Part shown: piece after piece, positions 28,333 through 35,771 of the stretch
Layout: every line of letters starts with the position of its first letter
Position numbering within the stretch: the first letter of the stretch is position 1
NCBI GenBank assembly: GCA_903836465.1
Contig: CAILRB010000066.1
Span: forward strand, 1-64,000
DNA length: 64,000 bases
Source: an uncultured Chlorobiaceae bacterium
Lineage (GTDB): Bacteria; Bacteroidota; Chlorobiia; Chlorobiales; Chlorobiaceae
Direction of reading: 5' to 3'
Position numbers and translations under genes: made by a program
Notes under the pieces: model-generated
The model's database searches: none
What the model saw: the letters and a program-made list of their open reading frames with translations, nothing else
What the model was told of the DNA's origin: nothing

Positions 28333-29583
28333 ATGGTTACAGTACTGAATCGCGAATTTTTTCTGAGCGAGATTGTTGGTCGCCGGATTTATTTAAAATC
28401 AAATTCAATAGGCAAGCTCAAGGATCTTGTTATCCAGGAAAATGCGGGTAAAATTCCGGAAGTAACCCATTTGCTTGTTCATCGCCCTTATGGTGATCCC
28501 CGCCTGTTGATTCCCTGGGATAAAATTACCCTGATCTCCAACACCGAAATCATTTCTGAAATCACCACTACTGAAGGGTACGAACTGAATCCTCTTGATA
28601 ATCACATCTTCCTGAAAGACTATATCATGGACAAAAAAATACTTGATATGGACGATCATGAGGTTGAGGTTGTGTACGACGTCAAGCTCTTGTTCCAGAA
28701 CGAAAGGCTTTTTGTCAGTGAAGTTGATTTTAACCGTTTTCGTATTCTCCGCCGGATGGGCTTTAAAAAGCTTGCCAATTATCTTTCAAAATACAAAGAG
28801 GGCTCCAGTATTTCCTGGCTTTATGTGCAGCCCCTGCCTGAAACAATCGGGAGTTTTGAAGGCAACGTCAAGCTCAATGTTCTTAAGGAAAATATCAACG
28901 ACATTCATCCAGTCGATCTTGCCGATATCCTTGAAGAGCTGGAAGGGAATCAGCGCATAGCGGTTTTCAATGAGCTCGAGCCTGAGTTGGCCTCGGATAC
29001 CCTCGAAGAAGTGGAACCGAGAGTGCAGCGGGAACTGATACGATCAATGCAAAAAGAGAAAGCTGCCGGCTTGATCAATGAGATGAGCCCTGCACAGGTT
29101 GCCGGAATACTTTCTGTGCTGCCCGCCTCTGAAGCCGATGAGATTATAGAATTTGTCGATAGTGAAAACAAAGAGAGGGTACAGCAGCTCATTGATCAGA
29201 CTGACGAAAATATTATGCTCTACTCCACGCAGCAGGTTATCAAGCGTCCGGTTGATACCATGGTTAAAGAGGTGATCGATAATTTTCGCGAAGTTGCCGG
29301 TGATATGGATGTCATTATGTACGTCTATGTAGTAAATGCAGACAATATCCTGCAGGGAGTTGTTGACATCAGGGAGTTGATCGCGGCTGAACCAGAGCAG
29401 ACGCTTGGTGATATTATGACAGACAACATTATTTCACTGAATCAGGATGATACACTGCATGATGCCGTTGACATGTTTTTCCGTTATTCCTTCAGGGCGA
29501 TTCCCATTACTGATGAAAGTGATTATCTGCTTGGAGTGGTCTCCTTTCATGATATCAAGGGAGTCAAGCCCAGGCTGGATTAA
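28333..29583 (+). CDS. PRC-barrel / MgtE-N / CBS protein (no channel domain)
   Basis: A 416-residue soluble protein. Two PRC-barrel-like segments (about 8-80 and 92-150) are followed by an MgtE-N superhelix (about 180-295, with HPVDLADILEELEGNQR and similar helices) and two CBS domains (about 305-413, GVVDIRELI and GVVSFHDIKG). In MgtE channels the N and CBS domains sense cytosolic Mg2+. The transmembrane part is absent here. Adjacency to the Nramp-like permease suggests that it gates or regulates that transporter. This division of labour is inferred. Confidence 0.85.
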   Translation: MVTVLNREFFLSEIVGRRIYLKSNSIGKLKDLVIQENAGKIPEVTHLLVHRPYGDPRLLIPWDKITLISNTEIISEITTTEGYELNPLDNHIFLKDYIMDKKILDMDDHEVEVVYDVKLLFQNERLFVSEVDFNRFRILRRMGFKKLANYLSKYKEGSSISWLYVQPLPETIGSFEGNVKLNVLKENINDIHPVDLADILEELEGNQRIAVFNELEPELASDTLEEVEPRVQRELIRSMQKEKAAGLINEMSPAQVAGILSVLPASEADEIIEFVDSENKERVQQLIDQTDENIMLYSTQQVIKRPVDTMVKEVIDNFREVAGDMDVIMYVYVVNADNILQGVVDIRELIAAEPEQTLGDIMTDNIISLNQDDTLHDAVDMFFRYSFRAIPITDESDYLLGVVSFHDIKGVKPRLD

Positions 29584-29655
29584 CAGGTGAGAAAACTGCT
29601 GGCCATCTCTTAAGGAACAAGAAGACGATTTCTGGACAACAGGGAGCTACAAAAG

Positions 29656-30597
29656 ATGGATTTTACACACCTTGACAACAGTGGCAACATTGCCATGGTC
29701 GATGTTTCCGGAAAGCCCGGTACGCTCAGGACCGCCAGAGCTTCGGGATATATTTTTATGCAGTCTGAAACCATCGAGCTGCTTTCCCGTGACGCTCTTC
29801 CAAAGGGAAATGTTCTGACGACGGCCAAGCTTGCCGGCATCATGGCAGCCAAAAATACGGCTCATCTTATTCCTCTTTGTCACCAGCTCAATCTTTCCTG
29901 GGCCGATATTGTTTTTGATGTCCAAAAGGAGCGCATAGCCATTGTTGCAACCGTTAAAACAAAAGAGTCAACCGGGGTGGAGATGGAGGCTTTGACTGCA
30001 GTGTCGGTTGCAGCGCTTACCATCTACGATATGTGCAAGGCGGTGGACAAAACCATGGAGATCGGATCAATAACACTGGAAAAGAAAACTGGTGGAAAAT
30101 CTCATGATCCTGATGGTTACAGGCCGAAAACATCAATTCTTGTGCTGTCGGACTCGGTCTCTTCTGGTCGGGCGGTCGATCGCTCAGGCCAATTGCTGCG
30201 TGAAGGGTTTGAGGCCTCCGGATGTCCGGTTGGCGAGGTGAGGGTGATTGCCGACAATCAGGAAGAGATCATTTCGGTTATTGATGAATGGACTGGTAAC
30301 GGTGTTGAACTTATTATTACGACAGGGGGGACTGGTCTTGGGCCGCGCGATGTTACCGTAGATACGCTGCTTCCCAAATTTTCACGGAGATTAACAGGAA
30401 TTGAGCAGGCTTTGTTTAACTGGGGACAGGGAAAAATCAAGACAGCCATGCTTTCAAGGCTTGCTGCAGGTATGCTGGGATCGTCGATGGTGATCTGTTT
30501 GCCGGGAAGCGCGGGAGCGGTAAGCGATGCGCTCGAGGTGCTTGTGCCTGCAATTTTTCATGCTTTTGCCATGATAAAAGGAGAGGGACACTCATGA
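29656..30597 (+). CDS. moaCB: MoaC-MogA/MoaB fusion, molybdopterin biosynthesis
   Basis: A 313-residue fusion. Residues 1-155 are MoaC (cyclic pyranopterin monophosphate synthase accessory): MVDVSGK, LIPLCHQLNL and ESTGVEMEALTAVS. Residues 160-313 are a MogA/MoaB-type molybdopterin adenylyltransferase domain with ILVLSDSVSSGRAVDRSG, TTGGTGLGPRD and CLPGSAGAV. Two non-adjacent steps of molybdenum-cofactor synthesis are thus on one chain. GGGAG precedes the ATG. Its stop overlaps the moeA start by 4 bp. Confidence 0.93.
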   Translation: MDFTHLDNSGNIAMVDVSGKPGTLRTARASGYIFMQSETIELLSRDALPKGNVLTTAKLAGIMAAKNTAHLIPLCHQLNLSWADIVFDVQKERIAIVATVKTKESTGVEMEALTAVSVAALTIYDMCKAVDKTMEIGSITLEKKTGGKSHDPDGYRPKTSILVLSDSVSSGRAVDRSGQLLREGFEASGCPVGEVRVIADNQEEIISVIDEWTGNGVELIITTGGTGLGPRDVTVDTLLPKFSRRLTGIEQALFNWGQGKIKTAMLSRLAAGMLGSSMVICLPGSAGAVSDALEVLVPAIFHAFAMIKGEGHS

Positions 30598-31820
30598 TGA
30601 TAACCGTTCAGGAGGCGCACACGCTCATCCGGCAGTCGCTTGCGCCGTTGGGCACTGAAGAGCTGCAGCTTGATCAGATTCAGGGAAAAGTGCTCGCCCG
30701 AGATATTACCGCACCTTTTTCGCTTCCGCGTTTTACCAATGCGGCAATGGACGGCTTTGCTCTCAAATGGGATGATATTGTTACAGCTACTGATGATTTT
30801 CCGGTGCGGTTGCAGGTGACCCAGTCCATTCCGGCTGGCACACTCTCCACCTTGCCGGTAACTTCCGGATGTTGTGCAGAAATAATGACTGGTGCTCCTA
30901 TGCCGGAAGGAGCCGATACGGTTGTGGCATTTGAGCAGACCAGCGGTTTTGGTTCTGACTCTGTTGACGTCTTCAAAACACCGAAATATGGAGCAAACGT
31001 TCGTTATTGTGGTGAAGAAATAACCGGGGGAGAGATGCTTTTCCGCAAAGGGGAGTTGCTCTCTCCTTCCGAAATTGCCGTTCTTGCCTCATTCGGTTTT
31101 GCTTCAGTAGTAGTCCATCGAAAGCCGAAAGTTTCGATTGTTACGGTTGGAGATGAAGTTTGCATGCCCGGTGAAGAGGTTTCCGGTGCGCAGATCTATA
31201 ACAGCAACCGCTTTATGCTTGAAGCCGCATGCCGTTCCGTAGGCGTTGAGCCTGCAGGACTCCATCATGCTCCCGACGACAGGGTGGCGTTACGCGAAGC
31301 GCTGGCGCTGGCGCTGGCTGAATGCGATGTCCTTATTACTGCGGGAGGCATCTCTACCGGAGAATATGACTTTGTCCAGCAGGAACTCTCGGCGCTTGGA
31401 GTGACCAAACAGTTCTGGAATGTTGCTCAAAAGCCTGGAAAACCCCTTTATTTTGGTTCTACCCCTGAAGGAAAGGCTGTTTTTTCCCTGCCTGGCAACC
31501 CGGTTTCGGCGCTGGTTTGTTTCGTAGAGTATTGCATTCCGGCACTTAATATTCTCCAGGAACACCCTGAAATTAATTCTTTCAAGGCTATTCTTGCTGA
31601 ACTATTTCCCACCGATAAAAAGCGGCATCGTTTTCTTTCTGGAAAGGTGTGGTCTGAACACGGCAAGCTTCTGTGCAAGGTCTCTCCAAAAGTTGAATCT
31701 CACATGATCACGTCGCTTGCGGGCTCCAACTGTCTGGTTGAAGCCGAACCTTCTTCCGTACCACTCCCTGCGGGATCGGAAGTGACCTGTACCATGCTTC
31801 CCTGGGCGATGCTTTCATAA
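30594..31820 (+). CDS. moeA: Molybdopterin molybdenumtransferase MoeA
   Basis: A 408-residue MoeA, which inserts molybdate into adenylylated molybdopterin. It has FTNAAMDGFAL, EIMTGAPMPEGADTVV, the active-site loop TAGGISTGEYD and FSLPGNPVSALV. It is translationally coupled to the upstream moaC-mogA fusion (4-bp overlap) and lies 5 bp before mobBA. No frameshift or missing motif is seen. Confidence 0.95.
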   Translation: MMITVQEAHTLIRQSLAPLGTEELQLDQIQGKVLARDITAPFSLPRFTNAAMDGFALKWDDIVTATDDFPVRLQVTQSIPAGTLSTLPVTSGCCAEIMTGAPMPEGADTVVAFEQTSGFGSDSVDVFKTPKYGANVRYCGEEITGGEMLFRKGELLSPSEIAVLASFGFASVVVHRKPKVSIVTVGDEVCMPGEEVSGAQIYNSNRFMLEAACRSVGVEPAGLHHAPDDRVALREALALALAECDVLITAGGISTGEYDFVQQELSALGVTKQFWNVAQKPGKPLYFGSTPEGKAVFSLPGNPVSALVCFVEYCIPALNILQEHPEINSFKAILAELFPTDKKRHRFLSGKVWSEHGKLLCKVSPKVESHMITSLAGSNCLVEAEPSSVPLPAGSEVTCTMLPWAMLS

Positions 31821-31825
31821 ATACT

Positions 31826-32902
31826 ATGCTTTTTCACCCTTTTGAAATAGCCTTCTGCGGTTATTCAGGCTCCGGAAAAACAACTCTTATCGAAGGAGTT
31901 GTACGTCTTCTTTCAGCTAAATATTCCATTGCCTATTACAAACATGGCTGCCATCAGTTTACTGTTGACCGCGAAGGCAAAGATTCCTGGATTGTTCGTC
32001 AGGCTGGAGCTGCTGCCGTCATGATTTCTGACCCCGAAAAAAAAGCGGTTATCACCGGTCACGATCTTTCGTCTCGACTGCTTGAGCAGTATGTTTTTTC
32101 CGACGCAGATCTGCTGCTTGTTGAAGGACTCAAGGAGCTTCCCCTGCCGAAATTGCTCTTAGTTGATGCCGAACACCGGATACTTGAACTTGTCAGCAAG
32201 GGAACCATCACCAATGTTGTGGCTCTGATTGTTCCTGACGACCCGTCATTCTATTCAGCATTCAGTCTTCCAATCCTGCACAGGGAGAGCATCAGTGATG
32301 TCGCAGCATTTCTTGAAACTTTTTTGCTGGCTCATTCTTTGAAAGAGAATACGCTCCATGGATTGATACTCGCTGGTGGAAGAAGTTCACGAATGGGAAG
32401 AGACAAGGCGCTTATCAAATACTATTCCGAAAATCAGCTTCTCCATACAGCAGCGCTTCTTCAGCTCCAGTGCCAGAAAGTGTTTGTATCCTGCAGGGAG
32501 GAACAGGCAGAAACATACTGCCGTTTCGGTATTCCGATTATTACCGACGCTTATCTTGGCATTGGACCCCTGGGAGGGCTGCTCTCCGCCCAGCAAGCCT
32601 GGCCAGATAACGGGTGGCTGGTTGCTGCATGTGATCTGCCATTTCTTGATGAAGCTATTGTCCGGAACCTCTGTTCCCACCGAAATCAGATGCGTTTCGC
32701 AACTGCCTTCAGGAATTCTCAATCGGGCAGTTTTGAACCGCTCTTTGCCTGTTATGAGCCGAAATCCCGCAGCAGACTTATCTTGCGGCATCTGGAGGGA
32801 AACAATTCCCTCGCAGCATTTCTTGACGAATCTCGCATTGAAGAGCTTACACTCCAAAACTGCGACGTCCTCAAGAATATCAACGATCCTGAAGGCAGAT
32901 AA
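31826..32902 (+). CDS. mobBA: MobB-MobA fusion, molybdopterin-guanine dinucleotide synthesis
   Basis: A 358-residue fusion. The N-terminal MobB GTP-binding part (1-165) has the P-loop CGYSGSGKTTL and the KHGCHQF segment. The C-terminal MobA guanylyltransferase (about 175-358) has LILAGGRSSRMGRDKALI, GPLGGL and the metal-binding ACDLPFLDE. It adds GMP to the cofactor for bis-MGD enzymes. It ends the three-gene molybdenum operon. GSB carry MGD-dependent polysulfide-reductase-like enzymes that would need this product (family knowledge). Confidence 0.93.
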   Translation: MLFHPFEIAFCGYSGSGKTTLIEGVVRLLSAKYSIAYYKHGCHQFTVDREGKDSWIVRQAGAAAVMISDPEKKAVITGHDLSSRLLEQYVFSDADLLLVEGLKELPLPKLLLVDAEHRILELVSKGTITNVVALIVPDDPSFYSAFSLPILHRESISDVAAFLETFLLAHSLKENTLHGLILAGGRSSRMGRDKALIKYYSENQLLHTAALLQLQCQKVFVSCREEQAETYCRFGIPIITDAYLGIGPLGGLLSAQQAWPDNGWLVAACDLPFLDEAIVRNLCSHRNQMRFATAFRNSQSGSFEPLFACYEPKSRSRLILRHLEGNNSLAAFLDESRIEELTLQNCDVLKNINDPEGR

Positions 32903-33037
32903 AGCGTACGCTATTTTATAGTAATGATATAAGCGCTCTGAAAGCTATAAATAATCGAGCAAAACGGTTGTTTTATTATGAGCATAAGTTTATAATTTAG
33001 ACTATTATTTATACTAACTCTTGTTATTTTTCATACC

Positions 33038-33439
33038 ATGAAAAGCGAAATGCTCGTAACATTCGGGGGCGGAAAGAAGGTGAATGCGGATTTTAATGGT
33101 TTTACCATTGAAACCGATCAGTCATCTTATGCCGGGGGCGAAGATTCTGCTCCAGAACCCTTTTCATTGTTTCTTGCCTCAATCGGCACCTGTGCAGGTA
33201 TTTTTGTTTTATCCTTTTGCCAAAACCGGGGTATTCCGACAGATGACATTCGGATTGTGCAGACTCATTATTATAAAGAGACAGGTCGTGGAGTAGGAAA
33301 AATCGAAATTGCTATTGAACTGCCGCCCAGCTTTCCTGAAAAATACAAAGAGGCAGTTATCAGTGCGGCGAATCTCTGCGCGGTGAAAAAGCATATCCAG
33401 GAACCACCTGAATTTGTCGTAAAAACGGTTACCCGATAA
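33038..33439 (+). CDS. OsmC-family protein
   Basis: A 133-residue OsmC/YhfA-type protein. The two conserved cysteines are visible: one in SIGTCAGIFVLSFC near 47 and one in SAANLCAVKKHI near 115, the pair that acts as peroxidatic and resolving residues in thiol peroxidases of the family. It likely reduces organic hydroperoxides, but YhfA-type members are uncharacterised. It is 24 bp upstream of the DUF134 gene, same strand. An AT-rich 135-bp gap, with a possible TATACT -10 box near 33015, precedes it. Confidence 0.82.
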   Translation: MKSEMLVTFGGGKKVNADFNGFTIETDQSSYAGGEDSAPEPFSLFLASIGTCAGIFVLSFCQNRGIPTDDIRIVQTHYYKETGRGVGKIEIAIELPPSFPEKYKEAVISAANLCAVKKHIQEPPEFVVKTVTR

Positions 33440-33462
33440 ATCCCGATGCTACAGAAATAACA

Positions 33463-33930
33463 ATGCAATTCAAGAAGGTTGGCAGGCCTGTACATTGCCG
33501 CAGCATTCAGGATCTGCCGAAGTTTACCTGTTTCAAGCCGGATGGTGTTAAGCCTAAAAATTTGAACAGTATTCTGTTGACGTTTGACGAGCTGGAAGCC
33601 ATCAGGCTGGCGGACAAGGAGGGCTTGTATCAGGCTGCTGCTGCAATGAAGATGAATGTATCCCGCCCAACCTTTGGTCGCATTCTCGAAGCCGCCCATA
33701 AAAAAGTAGCTGAAGCTCTTGTCGACGGGAAGCAGCTTTGCATCCAGGGCGGTGTTTTCAGATCTCTTTGTGACAACATTCCTTCCGACCGTCCAGAGAG
33801 TTGTAGTTGTCCTGAATGTGACATGGAGCTTCCTCACCTTAAGGGGGAGACTTGCAGGGAGATATGCTGCCCACATTGCGGCGCAGCCCTGCAACGCAAG
33901 GGAGGGGGCCTTTCCGGGCAGGAACCCTGA
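33463..33930 (+). CDS. DUF134 (sigma-70 region-4-like HTH) protein
   Basis: A 155-residue DUF134 protein. The family core FDELEAIRLAD.EGLYQ..AA..M.VSRPTFGRIL.AA forms a helix-turn-helix like sigma region 4. Conserved RPVHCR and FKP are upstream. A C-terminal tail has paired cysteines (CSCPEC, then CCPHCGAAL), suggesting a zinc ribbon. It is probably a DNA-binding regulator. Its targets are unknown; the adjacent OsmC and methyltransferase genes are candidates by position. Confidence 0.82.
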   Translation: MQFKKVGRPVHCRSIQDLPKFTCFKPDGVKPKNLNSILLTFDELEAIRLADKEGLYQAAAAMKMNVSRPTFGRILEAAHKKVAEALVDGKQLCIQGGVFRSLCDNIPSDRPESCSCPECDMELPHLKGETCREICCPHCGAALQRKGGGLSGQEP

Positions 33931-33974
33931 TATTGATTTTTTAGCAGCATTGTAACTTTTTCATATTGACAATT

Positions 33975-34628
33975 ATGGCTGATACCTGGAACAACCCTGA
34001 TAAATTTAATCGCGAAGCATCGCAATGGGATGAGAATCCACGACGTCGCGCTCTTGCCCTGGCCGTTGCAAAGGCCATCATCGATGCGGTAAAGCCCGCA
34101 AAAACTATGCGTGCTCTGGAATTCGGATGTGGTACAGGTCTGGTCACATTTGAAATTGCGCCTCTGGTTGAGAGGCTTTCAGCAATTGATACATCCAGCG
34201 AAATGCTCACGGTGCTTCAGGAGAAAAAAAGTATATCTCAAGTAAAAAACATTGAGGTGAGCAGCATTGATCTGTCTTCATCTTCTGAGGCCGATGAACA
34301 TGATCAAAGCTTTGAACTGATTTACAGCAGCATGACTCTGCACCATATCGCTGATACAGCAGGGTTTCTGAATCGGATAGCTAATCTTCTTTCTCCCGGG
34401 GGGATTATCGCCATTGCCGATCTTGACCTGGAAGACGGCTTATTTCATGATGATCCGTTTGAAAAGGTGCATCATGGGTTTGATCGGGAAAAACTCTCGG
34501 ATCAACTGAAAGCCGCCGGGCTGCAGGTACAATCTTTTGAAACGATTTACAGGTTTGAAAAAATAAACAGGTCAGGTATAACGGCAGTATATCCGGTATT
34601 TCTGGTTACGGCGACGAGAGTTCATTAA
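33975..34628 (+). CDS. Class I SAM-dependent methyltransferase
   Basis: A 217-residue Rossmann-fold methyltransferase (methyltransferase type 11/UbiE-like). Motif I is ALEFGCGTGLVTFEIA near 48, the acidic residue follows in AIDTSSEM, and motifs IV-V appear as LIYSSMTLHHI and LLSPGGIIAIADLD. The substrate is unknown; small-molecule methylation is typical. ATG 33975 was chosen over an upstream TTG at 33966. It is 44 bp after the DUF134 gene and is followed by a bidirectional terminator. Confidence 0.85.
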   Translation: MADTWNNPDKFNREASQWDENPRRRALALAVAKAIIDAVKPAKTMRALEFGCGTGLVTFEIAPLVERLSAIDTSSEMLTVLQEKKSISQVKNIEVSSIDLSSSSEADEHDQSFELIYSSMTLHHIADTAGFLNRIANLLSPGGIIAIADLDLEDGLFHDDPFEKVHHGFDREKLSDQLKAAGLQVQSFETIYRFEKINRSGITAVYPVFLVTATRVH

Positions 34629-34670
34629 CTCTATTCAGGGGAGCAAGAGATCCGTAGAGCCGAAGAAAAA

Positions 34671-34690
34671 AAGGCGGGGATTCCCGCCTT
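34671..34690. terminator. Bidirectional intrinsic terminator
   Basis: Perfect 8-bp stem AAGGCGGG (34671-34678) with CCCGCCTT (34683-34690) and a 4-nt loop, flanked by an A-run on the left and TTT on the right. It lies between the convergent methyltransferase and cytochrome genes and can serve both. Confidence 0.85.
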
Positions 34691-34713
34691 TCAATAATCA
34701 TCAAGAGTGGTAG

Positions 34714-35049
34714 CTACTTGCTCTGCTGAACAAGATAAGCGACAGCATTGCCAACCTGTGCGTCGGTAAGTTTAGGATTGCCGCCTTTTGCAGGCATCAT
34801 CCCTTTTTTTCCAGTGAAGCCTTTGATTGATTTGCTGACCAGCAAAGCTTCACCCTGAGCGATACGTGGTGCCCATGCAGCCTTATCGCCGGTTTTAGGG
34901 GCTCCCATCATACCCGTTTTGTGGCAGGTCACACAGCTTGCATCGTATGTGGCTTTACCTGCAGAAGCATTATAGGCGGCATTGGCTGCGGCAGAGTTCA
35001 TTGAAAAAACAAAGAGCGCACAAAAGGCGGCTGAAACGAAACGAGACAT
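34714..35049 (-). CDS. Cytochrome c-555
   Basis: A 111-residue exported monohaem cytochrome. The signal peptide ends near ANAA, so the mature chain starts about YNASAGKATYDASC. The haem site is CVTCH and the axial Met lies in KKGMMPAKGG. The mature sequence is nearly that remembered for Chlorobium cytochrome c-555, a soluble periplasmic carrier bringing electrons from sulfide/thiosulfate oxidation to the reaction-centre cytochrome. This is the strongest lineage marker in the window. A shared terminator lies just downstream (34671-34690). Confidence 0.93.
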   Translation of the reverse strand: MSRFVSAAFCALFVFSMNSAAANAAYNASAGKATYDASCVTCHKTGMMGAPKTGDKAAWAPRIAQGEALLVSKSIKGFTGKKGMMPAKGGNPKLTDAQVGNAVAYLVQQSK

Positions 35050-35186
35050 AGTCGGGATTCCTTTATGTTTTGTTTTATGGGAAGGGTAGATTACCTGAAT
35101 TATACAAGGCCTTTATTTTAACATTTTGTCAGTATGAATCCAAATGGTTTTGACAAGGTATGATCTTCACTCAGCACCATCAGGAT

Positions 35187-35627
35187 TTACACTATTACCT
35201 TCTCCACAGCCATCCCCGGCGTGATTTTTCCACCCTGTACAACACGGCAGAAAAGGCCCTCTTTCGGCATAATGCATTCCCCGGTTGCACTCTGTATGGC
35301 ACATCCCGCATTGTGGCACTCCTTGCCGATCTGGGTAATTTCAAGAACGATATCATCTCCGATCAATAATGAGTCACCGATGGTGAGAACCGAAAGATCA
35401 ATGCCTCTGGTCACAATATTTTCAGCGAACATACCATGATCCAGTTCCGGAAGTTTACGGCGCATTCTGTCAATGCTTTCTCCCGCAAGAATTGAGACTT
35501 GCCGATGCCAGTCTCCTGCATGAGCATCACCCTCTATTCCCCAGCTATGTCGAAGTGTGATTTCATCAACAGGCTTTTTAACAACGCCTTTTTCGACACT
35601 GATACAAATCGCTTCTATCAAACCCAT
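35187..35627 (-). CDS. MOSC-domain protein
   Basis: A 146-residue MOSC protein, counted from MGLIEAICIS because AAGGAGTTAACTCT precedes that ATG; the open frame runs 38 codons further up as a hydrophobic stretch without family character. Features: DAHAGDWHRQVSIL, FAENIVTRGIDLSVL, and the conserved Cys in ECHNAGC. MOSC domains carry sulfur or bind molybdenum cofactor. It fits with the molybdenum-cofactor operon 2 kb away but is not in the same operon. Confidence 0.85.
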   Translation of the reverse strand: MGLIEAICISVEKGVVKKPVDEITLRHSWGIEGDAHAGDWHRQVSILAGESIDRMRRKLPELDHGMFAENIVTRGIDLSVLTIGDSLLIGDDIVLEITQIGKECHNAGCAIQSATGECIMPKEGLFCRVVQGGKITPGMAVEKVIV

Positions 35628-35771
35628 AGAGTTAACTCCTTGATCGTTATTTCGTGTATGCCGGGTAACAGACAATACGCAGTATGTGATTAATAGCATC
35701 AGTAACGATACAATTTCTAATGTGTGGTGAATAAGCATCACCTTGCATCAGAGTATAATATGCAGTAATCT

